Assembly (NCBI GenBank): GCA_016705235.1
Contig: JADIYP010000006.1
Coordinates: forward strand, 744,001-808,000
Length of the DNA stretch: 64,000 nucleotides
Direction: 5' to 3'
From: Candidatus Leptovillus affinis
GTDB lineage: Bacteria; Chloroflexota; Anaerolineae; Promineifilales; Promineifilaceae
Shown: in pieces, positions 49,460 to 58,168 of the stretch
Layout of the letters: the number at the start of each line of letters is the position of its first letter
Position numbering within the stretch: position 1 is the stretch's first letter
The notes under the pieces: generated by a model
Told to the model about the DNA's origin: nothing
Seen by the model: the letters and a program-made list of their open reading frames with translations, nothing else
The model's database searches: none
Program-made: the position numbers and the translations under genes

Positions 49460-50758
49460 GTGAAACAAACGTATCGCTTAACGCTTATCGCTGTTTTGAT
49501 TTTTAGCATCTTCATTCTGGCCGCCTGTGGACCGGCTGCCACCAGTCAGACCGCTGCTTTACCGGCCGGAGATACGGCCGTTGCCGACACCGCCTCAGCC
49601 GATGACACGGCCGTTGTCGTGCCCATCAGCGCCGTCACCAATGCCGCTGCTCCCGCTCCGGCTGTGGCCCCTGCCCAAACCGGCGCCACGCTGGACCTGC
49701 AAGCTGCCCAAGACACCCTCGTCAGTTTATACGAGCGCGTCAATCCGGCCGTGGTCAATATTCAAGTCACCATCGGCGAGAGTACAACTTCCTTGCCCAA
49801 CAACATCAACCCGGAAGACTTGCCCGAAGGCCACCCCTTCTCCGGCCCGCAGTATGGCCAGGGTTCCGGCTTTGTCTATAACAAAGATGGCTACATCATC
49901 ACCAACAACCATGTTGTCGCCGATGCCGACGCCATTACCGTGGTCTTTTCCAATGGCACAGAAGTAGACGCAACCCTGGTGGGCACAGACCCAGACTCTG
50001 ACCTGGCCGTCATCAAGGTGGACGTACCGGCCGATCAATTAACAACCGTGTCCATTGGGGATTCTGAGAGCCTGAAAGTAGGCCAATTTGTCATCGCCAT
50101 CGGCAATCCCTTTGGCCTGGATGGCTCCATGACCTCCGGCATTGTCTCCGGTTTAGGCCGCACCTTACCGGCCGAGGCGCGCACGGTCAGCGGCAACCAG
50201 TTTAGCATCCCCGACATTATCCAGACAGACGCGGCCATCAACCCCGGCAATTCCGGCGGCCCGCTGCTGAACCTGGATGGCGAAGTGATCGGCGTCAATA
50301 CGGCGATTGCCACCAACGTGGGCACCTTCTCCGGCGTCGGTTATGCCGTACCGGCGGAAACGGTGAACCAGGTTGTGCCGCAGTTGATCGAAAATGGGCA
50401 AATTGAGCATCCGTGGATTGGCATTTCTGGCCGCGAGATGAACCGCGCATTGGCCGAGGCCATGAATTTGGACGCAAACCAACACGGCGTGTTGGTGGTG
50501 GAAGTTGTGCCAAATGGGCCGTCTGACAAAGCTGGCGTGCGCGGCAGCAACAGTGAAGTGACCATTGACGGTTTCCAGGTTATGGTCGGCGGTGACATTA
50601 TTGTGGGCATCGATGACCAACTGGTGAACGAGTTTGATAATTTGTTGAGCTACATTGTGCAGAAAACGGCCGTTGGCGACACTATCAACCTGACCGTCCT
50701 GCGAAACGGCGAACAAATTCAAGTGCCGGTGACCCTGGAAGCCAGACCGGCAGAATAA
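49460..50758 (+). CDS. HtrA/DegP-like trypsin-family serine protease, lipoprotein
   Basis: 432 residues from a GTG start at 49460, with GGAGG 6 bases upstream. Lipobox FILAA-C followed by an Ala/Thr-rich linker (several TAV units from ACGGCCGT octamers) to about residue 85. Protease domain: GSGFVYNKDGYIITNNHVV (H151), DPDSDLAVIKV (D181) and DAAINPGNSGGPLLNLDG (S265). A single PDZ domain follows (HPWIGISGREMNRALAEAMN ... GDIIVGIDDQLVNEFDNLL). It acts outside the membrane in protein quality control. A bidirectional terminator follows. Confidence 0.93.
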   Translation: MKQTYRLTLIAVLIFSIFILAACGPAATSQTAALPAGDTAVADTASADDTAVVVPISAVTNAAAPAPAVAPAQTGATLDLQAAQDTLVSLYERVNPAVVNIQVTIGESTTSLPNNINPEDLPEGHPFSGPQYGQGSGFVYNKDGYIITNNHVVADADAITVVFSNGTEVDATLVGTDPDSDLAVIKVDVPADQLTTVSIGDSESLKVGQFVIAIGNPFGLDGSMTSGIVSGLGRTLPAEARTVSGNQFSIPDIIQTDAAINPGNSGGPLLNLDGEVIGVNTAIATNVGTFSGVGYAVPAETVNQVVPQLIENGQIEHPWIGISGREMNRALAEAMNLDANQHGVLVVEVVPNGPSDKAGVRGSNSEVTIDGFQVMVGGDIIVGIDDQLVNEFDNLLSYIVQKTAVGDTINLTVLRNGEQIQVPVTLEARPAE

Positions 50759-50780
50759 ACCGATAATCCTCCAAGTAATA

Positions 50781-50810
50781 AAAAAGAGCGGTGTTGCCAC
50801 CGCTCTTTTT
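50781..50810. terminator. Bidirectional intrinsic terminator
   Basis: AAAAAGAGCGGTG (50781-50793) pairs with CACCGCTCTTTTT (50798-50810), loop of four bases, between convergent genes ending at 50758 and 50817. Confidence 0.93.
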
Positions 50811-50816
50811 TATTGC

Positions 50817-52064
50817 CTACTGCCAGTTTTCGATTTTGTCTTTGATAGCCGCCACAAAATAATCGGCGGAGGCGCCGTCTAATATGCGATGGTCGAAGGT
50901 GAAGCTGACGTAGGCTAACGGCCGTATCGCAATCGCATCCCCCACCACCTTCACCCGCTTCTCAATTTTACCCACGCCCAAAATGCCGCACTGCGGCTGG
51001 TTGATGATCGGCGTGGCGAACAGGCTGCCGCTGACGCCGTGATTGGTGAGGGTAAACGTGCCGCCCTGAATCTCGTCCGGGCGAAGCTGTTTTTGGCGGG
51101 CGCGGTCGGCCAGGTCGTTGATGGTGCGCGCCAGACCCAGCAAATTGAGCGAGTCGGCGTGTTTAATCACCGGCACAATCAACCCTTCGTCCAGCGCCGT
51201 CGCCATGCCCAAATGGATGTCGCGGTGCAGCAGAATGCCATCGTCGCGCCAACTGCTGTTGACCAGGGGATGTTCTTTCAGCGCGGCCACGGTGGCGGCG
51301 ACCAGATAGGCGGTGAAGGTCAGGCGGGCATTGTCGCGGGCGAACTGTTCTTTGTGGGCGGCGCGATGGGTGGCAACGGCCGTAAAATCAAACTCAAACA
51401 CCGTCGTCACATGGGGGCTGGTCTGTTTGCTGCGCACCATGTGTTCGGCAATCGAGCGGCGCATGGCCGTCAGCGGCTGCACCTCCCCGGAAACGGGAGC
51501 CGGGGCACGTTTTTCGACAACCACCGGACCCGCTACCGCCGGTAATTGGCGATTGACGATTGGCGATTGGCGATTTTCTACGTAGGCCAGGATGTCGCGT
51601 TTGGTGATACGGCCGTCCAATCCCGTCCCGGTAACCAAATCCAGATTCACGTCGTTTTCGGCGGCGATGCGCGACACAACCGGGCTGATGCGGCCGGTGT
51701 AGCGACTTTGGGCCGCCGGTTGGCCGTTTGTGTGGCCGAGTCTGGCGCTGGTTGGTCCGGGGGTAGAGGGTGGCGGGGGGGCGGGAACGGCCGTTTCCGT
51801 CTGTGCATCCCCCTCTACCGCCTCGCCCGGCGCGCCAACGAAAGCCAGCAGCGTGCCTACAGGCACCGTCTCACCCGCCGGCACAAAAATTTTTAGCAGC
51901 GTGCCAGCGCCTTCGGCCGTGGCCTCTGTGGTCACTTTGTCGGTCTCAATTTCCAGCAGCGCCTCGTACTGCGCCACCGGGTCGCCTTCTTCTTTCAGCC
52001 ATTGGGCGATTGTCGCCTCGATAATGCCTTCGCCCAACTCGGGCATAATAATTTTTGTTCCCAT
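50817..52064 (-). CDS. 2-oxoacid dehydrogenase E2, dihydrolipoyl acyltransferase
   Basis: 415 residues. Lipoyl domain with lipoate Lys43 in LEIETDKVTTEA; Ala/Pro-rich linker; peripheral-subunit-binding domain (RISPVVSRIAAENDVNLDLV, GTGLDGRITKRDILAYVE); second linker with NRQSPIVNRQLPA, encoded by four heptamers at 51545-51572; catalytic domain from MRRSIAEHMVRSKQTSPHVT to VSFTFDHRILDGASADYFVA (catalytic His and Asp). Pairs with the fused E1 upstream, 55 bp away. A branched-chain 2-oxoacid complex is most likely. No E3 gene is adjacent. Confidence 0.93.
   Translation of the reverse strand: MGTKIIMPELGEGIIEATIAQWLKEEGDPVAQYEALLEIETDKVTTEATAEGAGTLLKIFVPAGETVPVGTLLAFVGAPGEAVEGDAQTETAVPAPPPPSTPGPTSARLGHTNGQPAAQSRYTGRISPVVSRIAAENDVNLDLVTGTGLDGRITKRDILAYVENRQSPIVNRQLPAVAGPVVVEKRAPAPVSGEVQPLTAMRRSIAEHMVRSKQTSPHVTTVFEFDFTAVATHRAAHKEQFARDNARLTFTAYLVAATVAALKEHPLVNSSWRDDGILLHRDIHLGMATALDEGLIVPVIKHADSLNLLGLARTINDLADRARQKQLRPDEIQGGTFTLTNHGVSGSLFATPIINQPQCGILGVGKIEKRVKVVGDAIAIRPLAYVSFTFDHRILDGASADYFVAAIKDKIENWQ
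51545..51572. repeat. Four-unit heptamer tract ATTGGCG in the E2 linker
   Basis: ATTGGCG, ATTGACG, ATTGGCG, ATTGGCG; minus-strand translation ENRQSPIVNRQL in the flexible linker before the catalytic domain. Confidence 0.93.
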
Positions 52065-52118
52065 AGTTCCTCATATTGTTTTCGATAAGTGATGCCCAAC
52101 GCAAAACCGGCGAACGCA

Positions 52119-54557
52119 TCACGCCTTACGGTCATAAAACGCAGGATACGCCGCCGGGTCTAACTCGTGCATCAGATCATAAACCATATCAAACACATCC
52201 TGCACGTTGGGTTTGGAAAAATAGTTGCCATCAGTGCCAAACGCCGGGCGGTGGGGCTGCGCTGTCAGAGTGCGCGGCTCTACATCCAACCATTGGAAGC
52301 CGCCCTGAGCTTCAATTACCTGCTGCATCATGTAGGCGGTAGCCCCGCCGGGCACATCCTCGTCCATGAAGATGATGCGGCTGGTCTTTTGCAGCGATTG
52401 GCGGATACGGCCGTGTACATCAAACGGCAGCAAACTCTGCACATCCACCACTTCCAGGCTGATGCCTACGGCCGTCAACTGCTCGGCCGCATCCAGCGCC
52501 AACCGGCAGCCCGCGCCATACGTCACCAGGGTCACATCGTCGCCAGGGCGCAGCACGTCCGGCACGCCCAGCGGCACGGTCATCTCGGCCAGATTGGCGG
52601 GCAGCTTTTCCTTGAGCCGGTAGCCGCTCAACACCTCGACAACCAGCCCGGGTTCGTCGCTTTGCAGCAGCGTGTTATAAAAACCGGCCGCCTGCACCAT
52701 GTTGCGCGGAACCAGCACATTCACGCCGCGCAGCAAATGCACCACCGCGCCCATCGGCGAGCCGGAGTGCCAGACGCCTTCCAGGCGATGGCCGCGCGTC
52801 CGCACAATCACCGGCGCTTTTTGGCCGCCGGCCGTGCGCCACTGCACCGTCGCCAAATCATCAGACATAATTTGCAGGGCGTAGAGCAAATAATCCAGGT
52901 ATTGAATTTCGGCGATGGGACGCAGGCCGCGCATGGCCATGCCGATGGCCTGCCCCACAATTGTCGTCTCGCGGATGCCGGTATCCGACACGCGCAGCGG
53001 GCCATATTTTTCCTGCAATCCGGCAAAGGATTGGTTGACGCCGCCCAGCCGCCCCACATCTTCGCCAAAGGCAATCACGCGCGGATCGCGGGCCAACATG
53101 GCGTCGAAGGCGGCGTTGAGGATTTGGAAGCCGTTTAATTCGGGCGCGTCAGGCGCATACATGGCTTTAACTTCGGGCACATGGACGGCCGCTTCGGCGG
53201 ATTGGCTGGTGAGGTGCGAACCGGCGCGGGCGCGGTTCACGGCCACCTGAGCCTGATGCCATTGGGCCAGCCGGTCACGCGCAGGTGTGGATTGGTGACG
53301 GGCGGCGATGAGGGTGTCGTGTACGGCCGTTAAAATATCCCGTCGATACGGCGTTTGTTTTGCCGCCAACTGCGCCGCCAGGGCTGAATCCGGGTTAACC
53401 GCCTGAATGAGGGCCACGGCCTCATCGCGCTCCTTGTGGAACGGAAGCGTGTACGCTTTCCACGCCTTCACCTTGATGTTTTCCACCAGCTTTTGCGCGT
53501 TGCGCTCAATCTGGTCCAACTCGCCGGCCGCGGCGATGCGCTGCTCGATGATCCAGCGGCGCATCTGGCGCAGGCAGTCGTACTCCTCTTCCCAGGCCAG
53601 CCGTTCGGCAGATTTGTATCGCTCGTGGCTGCCAGAGGTGGAGTGCCCCTGCGGTTGGGTCATTTCGACCACATGGACAATCGCCGGGACATGATCACGG
53701 CGGGCCACTTCGGCGGCCTGCTGGTAGGCTTCGATGAGCGCCGGATAATCCCAGCCTTTGACGGTGTAGATGTCGTAACCGTCGCGGCTGCCCGGTTCGC
53801 GGCGGAAGCCAGACAGGAGTTCGGTGAGATTTTGCTTCACCATTTGGAATTCGTTGGGCACGGAAATGCCGTAGCCATCGTCCCAAATGGAGATGATGAC
53901 CGGCGCCTGGAGAACGCCGATGGCGTTGACAGCCTCCCAGAACATGCCTTCGGCGGCGCTGGCGTTGCCGATGGTTCCCCAGGCAATTTCGGCGCCGTTA
54001 TGGGAAAACTGGCTGAATTGGTGCAGCGCTTCCAGCTCGCGGTAGAGGCGCGAAGCGTAACCCAGGCCAACGAGGCGAGGCATTTGCGCGCCGGTGGGCG
54101 AAATGTCGGCGGAGGAGTTGAACTGCTCGGTGAGGGTGCGGAAACGGCCGTTCTCGTCCAAACTGCGCGTGGCAAAATGGGCGTTCATCTGCCGTCCGGC
54201 CGAATTTGGCTCCTGGGTCACATCGGCGTGGGCATACAACTGGGCAAAATAGTGCTGAATAGTGGTCGCGCCGATGGCAAACATGAAGGTCTGGTCGCGG
54301 TAATACCCAGACCGAAAATCACCTTTGCGAAAGGCTTTGGCCATGGCAATTTGGGCAATTTCTTTACCATCGCCAAAAATGCCGAATTTGGCTTTGCCGC
54401 TGAATACTTCGCGGCGGCCAATCAGGCTGGCCTGACGGCTTTGGGCCGCCAGGGTGTAGTCGCGCAGAATTTCGGCCGTACTGATAAATTTGGGCTGCGG
54501 AAACAGGGGGTCTTGTGCGTTTTCGGTTTGTTCCGTTTGTTTTTGGGAACGGGTCAT
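52119..54557 (-). CDS. 2-oxoisovalerate dehydrogenase-type E1, alpha and beta subunits fused
   Basis: 812 residues. ATG 54557 has AGGAG 8 bases upstream. Residues 1 to about 380 are the alpha part: GYYRDQTFMFAIGATTIQHY, thiamine-diphosphate motif GTIGNASAAEGMFWEAVNAI ... WDDGYGIS (GxxxxxxG..N region), and HSTSGSHERYKSAERLAWEE. Residues about 470-812 are the beta part: ARDPRVIAFGEDVGRLGGVN, GIRETTIVGQAIGMAMRGLR, and FMDEDVPGGATAYMMQQVIE. Fused E1 chains are known in several phyla. It supplies acyl groups to the neighbouring E2. A coiled region of about 80 residues joins the halves. Confidence 0.93.
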   Translation of the reverse strand: MTRSQKQTEQTENAQDPLFPQPKFISTAEILRDYTLAAQSRQASLIGRREVFSGKAKFGIFGDGKEIAQIAMAKAFRKGDFRSGYYRDQTFMFAIGATTIQHYFAQLYAHADVTQEPNSAGRQMNAHFATRSLDENGRFRTLTEQFNSSADISPTGAQMPRLVGLGYASRLYRELEALHQFSQFSHNGAEIAWGTIGNASAAEGMFWEAVNAIGVLQAPVIISIWDDGYGISVPNEFQMVKQNLTELLSGFRREPGSRDGYDIYTVKGWDYPALIEAYQQAAEVARRDHVPAIVHVVEMTQPQGHSTSGSHERYKSAERLAWEEEYDCLRQMRRWIIEQRIAAAGELDQIERNAQKLVENIKVKAWKAYTLPFHKERDEAVALIQAVNPDSALAAQLAAKQTPYRRDILTAVHDTLIAARHQSTPARDRLAQWHQAQVAVNRARAGSHLTSQSAEAAVHVPEVKAMYAPDAPELNGFQILNAAFDAMLARDPRVIAFGEDVGRLGGVNQSFAGLQEKYGPLRVSDTGIRETTIVGQAIGMAMRGLRPIAEIQYLDYLLYALQIMSDDLATVQWRTAGGQKAPVIVRTRGHRLEGVWHSGSPMGAVVHLLRGVNVLVPRNMVQAAGFYNTLLQSDEPGLVVEVLSGYRLKEKLPANLAEMTVPLGVPDVLRPGDDVTLVTYGAGCRLALDAAEQLTAVGISLEVVDVQSLLPFDVHGRIRQSLQKTSRIIFMDEDVPGGATAYMMQQVIEAQGGFQWLDVEPRTLTAQPHRPAFGTDGNYFSKPNVQDVFDMVYDLMHELDPAAYPAFYDRKA

Positions 54558-54797
54558 GGGCTTTACTCCTGGGAAAAAGCGGCGGTAATGAGAGGTAGTG
54601 GGTGAGTTGTGAATGGGTAGACGCGGACAGCAGGGATGGGAAACGGCCGTCACCCAGGAGCAAACAAGCGAGTGATCGTGATTTGTGGGTAGAAAATCAT
54701 CGACTTGATACCTCCGGTCAGTGAAAAAGATGTGGGATTTGGGATTTAAACAACGGTCCGGCGGCTGCCAAACCGGTTGGATTGTATCGAAATTTGC

Positions 54798-54919
54798 GGT
54801 TCTTCAGGAACTCAGGGGGTTGACAGCCCCTGATGCGTGAGGCGTGATGCGTAACCAGAGAGGTTTCACGCATCACGTGTTACGCATCAGACCAAACCCC
54901 ATGAAATCCCAAAGGCCCA
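54798..54919. repeat. Inverted-heptamer element B, copy 4
   Basis: GGTTCTTCAGGAACTCAGGG end, GTTGACAGCCCCTG, then GCGTGAG/GCGTGAT heptamers against TCACGCATCACG, then CCCCATGAAATCCCAAAGGC end. Same orientation as copy 3. It is the only recognisable content of the 380-bp gap 54558-54937 apart from one octamer near the E1 start. Confidence 0.88.
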
Positions 54920-54937
54920 TAATAAATAAACGGCTGC

Positions 54938-55588
54938 TTATGGGTTTGCTTCCAATGGTGTCAGGGACACATTATCAAACTGCACCCGCACGCCGCCTAA
55001 GCCCAGCGTTTCCACCATCAGGCCGATGTCGCCGTGAGTGAAGGCATCATCAGATACCCGGCCAACTTCCTGATTGTTGACAAAAAAGATCATATTGCCG
55101 CCCTCGGCGCGCACACGCAGGGTGTTCACTTTGTTCAACCCCTGATCAATGGCCGCCGACTCGAACCACCATTCGCCGACCAACGGCTCGGCTTCTGTCT
55201 CCCCGGCGTTGCGATACCGGCCAATCCAAACATAGCCATCGCCGCTGATTTTGAAGAGGTAGAAATCATCCTTGGCGTCGTCCAGGCGGAACAACAAGCC
55301 ATAACCGTTGTTTAACGGGCCTTCTACCTGCGTCGCCGTCATTTCATAAACGCCATCGCTAAAATCCTCACCGGCGGCCGTCCAGATGATCACGTCGTCG
55401 GCCTCTACGGTCAGGTCGTAAACCCCATCGCGTATCTGACCGACGGCGTCCGCGTCGTTGCCTGTACGCCAACTGCCCGGCGCATCAAACGTTTCGGAAT
55501 AACTGCTCGCGCTGCGGCAAGCGGCTAAAATGATCGTGGCGGCTGCCAGGAGAACGGCCGTTAGAACTGTTTTTCGTGCTGTTGTCAT
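54938..55588 (-). CDS. Lipoprotein with a jelly-roll (DUF1080/LamG-like) domain
   Basis: 216 residues. Lipobox ATIILAA-C near residue 24. The body is one beta-sandwich: SYSETFDAPGSWRTGNDADA, GVYDLTVEADDVIIWTAAGE, NNGYGLLFRLDDAKDDFYLF, KISGDGYVWIGRYRNAGETE and HGDIGLMVETLGLGGVRVQF with FDNVSL at the end. This strand order (FDNVxL at the close) is the concanavalin-like 'family 16/3-keto-disaccharide hydrolase' type seen in many surface lipoproteins. Likely carbohydrate-binding; no catalytic residues evident. Monocistronic. Confidence 0.75.
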   Translation of the reverse strand: MTTARKTVLTAVLLAAATIILAACRSASSYSETFDAPGSWRTGNDADAVGQIRDGVYDLTVEADDVIIWTAAGEDFSDGVYEMTATQVEGPLNNGYGLLFRLDDAKDDFYLFKISGDGYVWIGRYRNAGETEAEPLVGEWWFESAAIDQGLNKVNTLRVRAEGGNMIFFVNNQEVGRVSDDAFTHGDIGLMVETLGLGGVRVQFDNVSLTPLEANP

Positions 55589-55755
55589 CTTAATAAGTCC
55601 TCTTCAGAAAACCCGGTAGGCTCGCAAACCTATCAGGTCGGTTGCCCTTCGTTGTCTAGGTAGGCCCAAGTTTATAGAAAGCTGACTGATTTGCCACCTG
55701 TAACGGAAGCTATTAAATACTCTCTCAGACAGCAGACCTGCAAGTCATAACCATA

Positions 55756-55817
55756 AAGACCCCAAGGGTTTGCCGTTGAGAATTTGGATTAGCTGGGCAT
55801 CAAACCCTTGGGGTCTT
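55756..55817. repeat. Intergenic hairpin repeat A, copy 10
   Basis: AAGACCCCAAGGGTTT (55756-55771) pairs with AAACCCTTGGGGTCTT (55802-55817). Its loop contains TTGAGAATTTGGATTA, shared with copy 11. It lies between divergent starts at 55588 and 55900; I see nothing else distinct in this 311-bp gap. Confidence 0.9.
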
Positions 55818-55899
55818 AAACAATTACTGCAAGTCTACCGGAAAGGGGGTAGAATATAAGTTGAAATTTACAGAGAGATCGAATCAATAAAGGAATTAC

Positions 55900-57393
55900 A
55901 TGAGTAATGAACAAGGGCCGGACACGGCCGTTCCCACCCAACCACCCGCCACAGCCCCCATCCGCGATACCAACGTAGTCGAACCAGAAAATGCCCTACC
56001 GGAAGTGCGGGCTGAAGATTTACCGGAAAATTGGCGCGCCGCCATGGCCCGCGCCGGCTGGACAAACCTGATGCCCGTGCAAGCCAAAGCCATGCCCTAC
56101 ATCATGGCCGGCCGTGACCTGATGGTTCAGGCGCGCACCGGCAGCGGCAAAACCGGCGCGTTTGTCATGCCCATTTTGGAGCGCATCAATCCGCTGCAAG
56201 CCTCTTGCCAGGCACTGATCCTGGTGCCTACCCGCGAACTGGCGCAACAAGTGGCCAACGAAGCGGTTATCCTCACCGGCGATACCGGTGTCAACGCCGT
56301 CGCCGTCTATGGCGGCAGCAGCTACAAAGTCCAGTTAGACGCCTTTCGCAAAGGGGCGCATCTGGTTGTGGGCACACCGGGTCGTATTTTAGACCACTTG
56401 CTGCGGCGCACCCTGAGCCTGGACAATTTGCAAATTCTAGTCTTCGACGAAGCCGACCGACTGCTGTCGATGGGCTTTTATCCCGATATGCGCCAACTGC
56501 AAACGTACCTGCCACAGCGGCGGGTCGATAGTTTCATGTTCTCCGCCACGTTCCCACCGACAGTGCAAAGCCTGGCCCGCCAATTTTTGCACGAGCCGGA
56601 TTTTCTGAGCCTCAGCAAGGACAATTTGTCCGTTGCAGAAACCGAACACGTCTATTACACCGTGCCGGCGCTAGAAAAAGACCGGGCGCTTGTGCGCCTG
56701 ATCGAAGTGGAAAACCCGGAATCGGCCTTCATCTTTTGCAACACGAAGGTGCGCGTGACCTATGTCACCACCGTGCTGCGCCGCTTCGGCTACGACGCCG
56801 ATGAGTTGTCTTCGGATTTGGAGCAAAAGGCGCGGGAGAAGGTGATGGATCGGGTGCGCCAGGGCAAGCTGCGGTTATTGGTGACCACCGATGTGGCGGC
56901 GCGCGGCATCGACGTGCCGGAGTTGTCGCATGTGGTGCAGTATGAAGTGCCAGAAGACCCGGAATTGTACATCCACCGCGCCGGACGCACGGGCCGGGCT
57001 GGAGCTACCGGAGTCGCCATCACCCTGGTGGGCGATTTTTCTGAGCAGGTGAAGCTGAAGCGCATCCGGGATAAATTTGGTGTGGATTTGGAGGAACGGC
57101 CGTTACCCACCGATGAAGATGTGACCGAACTCGTCGCCGAACGGTTAACGGCCGTGCTGGAAAGCGACCTGCGCCAACGCGACATCTTGCAAAAAGAGCG
57201 TTTGCACCGCTTCTTGTCGCTGGCCAAAACCCTTGGCGAAAGCCTGGAAGGGCAATCGCTCATCGCCATGCTGCTAGACGACATCTACCAGCAAACGTTA
57301 AAAGCGGCCACAGTGCCCTCCGAACCGACACAACGACCAGAAAAACAAGAGCGCAAAGAAGAAAAACGCGGCCGTCGGTCGCGGAAGCGGTAA
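55900..57393 (+). CDS. DEAD-box RNA helicase
   Basis: 497 residues, AAAGGA upstream. Motifs in order: Q-motif region AMARAGWTNLMPVQAKAMPY, Walker A ARTGSGKTGAF, PTRELAQQV, GTPGRILDHL, VFDEADRLL (Walker B), SATFPPTVQ, then helicase C with FIFCNTKVRVTYV, TTDVAARGIDVPELSHVVQY and HRAGRTGRAGATG. A C-terminal region of about 120 residues lacks a DbpA fold and ends in a basic tail (KQERKEEKRGRRSRKR), likely binding RNA. Similar proteins assist ribosome assembly or cold adaptation. Confidence 0.95.
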   Translation: MSNEQGPDTAVPTQPPATAPIRDTNVVEPENALPEVRAEDLPENWRAAMARAGWTNLMPVQAKAMPYIMAGRDLMVQARTGSGKTGAFVMPILERINPLQASCQALILVPTRELAQQVANEAVILTGDTGVNAVAVYGGSSYKVQLDAFRKGAHLVVGTPGRILDHLLRRTLSLDNLQILVFDEADRLLSMGFYPDMRQLQTYLPQRRVDSFMFSATFPPTVQSLARQFLHEPDFLSLSKDNLSVAETEHVYYTVPALEKDRALVRLIEVENPESAFIFCNTKVRVTYVTTVLRRFGYDADELSSDLEQKAREKVMDRVRQGKLRLLVTTDVAARGIDVPELSHVVQYEVPEDPELYIHRAGRTGRAGATGVAITLVGDFSEQVKLKRIRDKFGVDLEERPLPTDEDVTELVAERLTAVLESDLRQRDILQKERLHRFLSLAKTLGESLEGQSLIAMLLDDIYQQTLKAATVPSEPTQRPEKQERKEEKRGRRSRKR

Positions 57394-57482
57394 ACTTCTA
57401 ACGACCCACGGCTTGATGATGCGCAGGAAATTGACAATTACGGCCGTCACAGCCACAATTGCCTGAAAAATTGTAAATACAC

Positions 57483-57542
57483 AGACACCAAGGGTTTGCT
57501 CCTGAGAATTTGGATTATTGGGGTATCCAACCCTTGGGGTCT
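57483..57542. repeat. Intergenic hairpin repeat A, copy 11
   Basis: AGACACCAAGGGTTT (57483-57497) against AACCCTTGGGGTCT with one mismatch. Flank TGCCAGAGAAACCTGGACAG matches copy 5. Between co-directional helicase and cyclophilin genes. Confidence 0.88.
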
Positions 57543-57595
57543 TGCCAGAGAAACCTGGACAGTTACAAAAATAAATACACGAAAAGGAGTGTTTT

Positions 57596-58078
57596 ATGGC
57601 TAACCAATGGAATAGCGCCCCGGCGATGCAAATCGACCCGCAAAAATCTTATTCGGTGAACATGGAAACCAACAAAGGAACCATCGTCATCGAGTTATAT
57701 CCGCAGTACGCGCCCAAAACAGTGAACAATTTCGTCTTTCTCAGCAATGACGGGTTTTATGATGGCGTGACATTTCACCGCGTGATCAGCAACTTCATGG
57801 TTCAGGGCGGCGACCCGACGGGAACCGGCCGTGGCGGTCCAGGCTACCGTTTTGAAGATGAGTTTAAGAACAACCCGCTCAAACACGAAACCGGCGTCTT
57901 GTCTATGGCCAACGCCGGCCCGGGCACCAACGGCAGCCAATTCTTCATCACGCACGCGCCTCAACCGCACCTGAACGGCAAACACACCGTTTTTGGCAAA
58001 GTTACCAGCGGCATGGATGTAGTCAACGCCATCCGCCAGGGCGATAAAATGGTCAAAGTAACGATTATCGAATCGTAA
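57596..58078 (+). CDS. Peptidyl-prolyl cis-trans isomerase (cyclophilin)
   Basis: 160 residues, GGAGTG-like site upstream (AAAAGGAG). Cyclophilin core: YAPKTVNNFVFLSNDGFYDG, VTFHRVISNFMVQGGDPTGT (catalytic Arg in FHR), GPGTNGSQFFITHAPQPHLN and HTVFGKVTSGMDVVNAI. Arg, Phe, Gln and His active-site residues are in place. No signal peptide: cytoplasmic folding helper. Followed by a strong terminator. Confidence 0.95.
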   Translation: MANQWNSAPAMQIDPQKSYSVNMETNKGTIVIELYPQYAPKTVNNFVFLSNDGFYDGVTFHRVISNFMVQGGDPTGTGRGGPGYRFEDEFKNNPLKHETGVLSMANAGPGTNGSQFFITHAPQPHLNGKHTVFGKVTSGMDVVNAIRQGDKMVKVTIIES

Positions 58079-58108
58079 GGTAAGCTGGGGAATGAGAAAC
58101 CGGCAATG

Positions 58109-58166
58109 AGAGACCGGATACCGGGGGTGGAAGCGGCAGCTTTTCACCACCCGGTATCCGGTCTCT
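58109..58166. terminator. Bidirectional intrinsic terminator with long stem
   Basis: 58109-58130 (AGAGACCGGATACCGGG..) pairs with 58147-58166 (..CCCGGTATCCGGTCTCT), about 19 bp, followed by T-run. It lies between convergent genes ending at 58078 and 58169. Confidence 0.92.
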
Positions 58167-58168
58167 TT

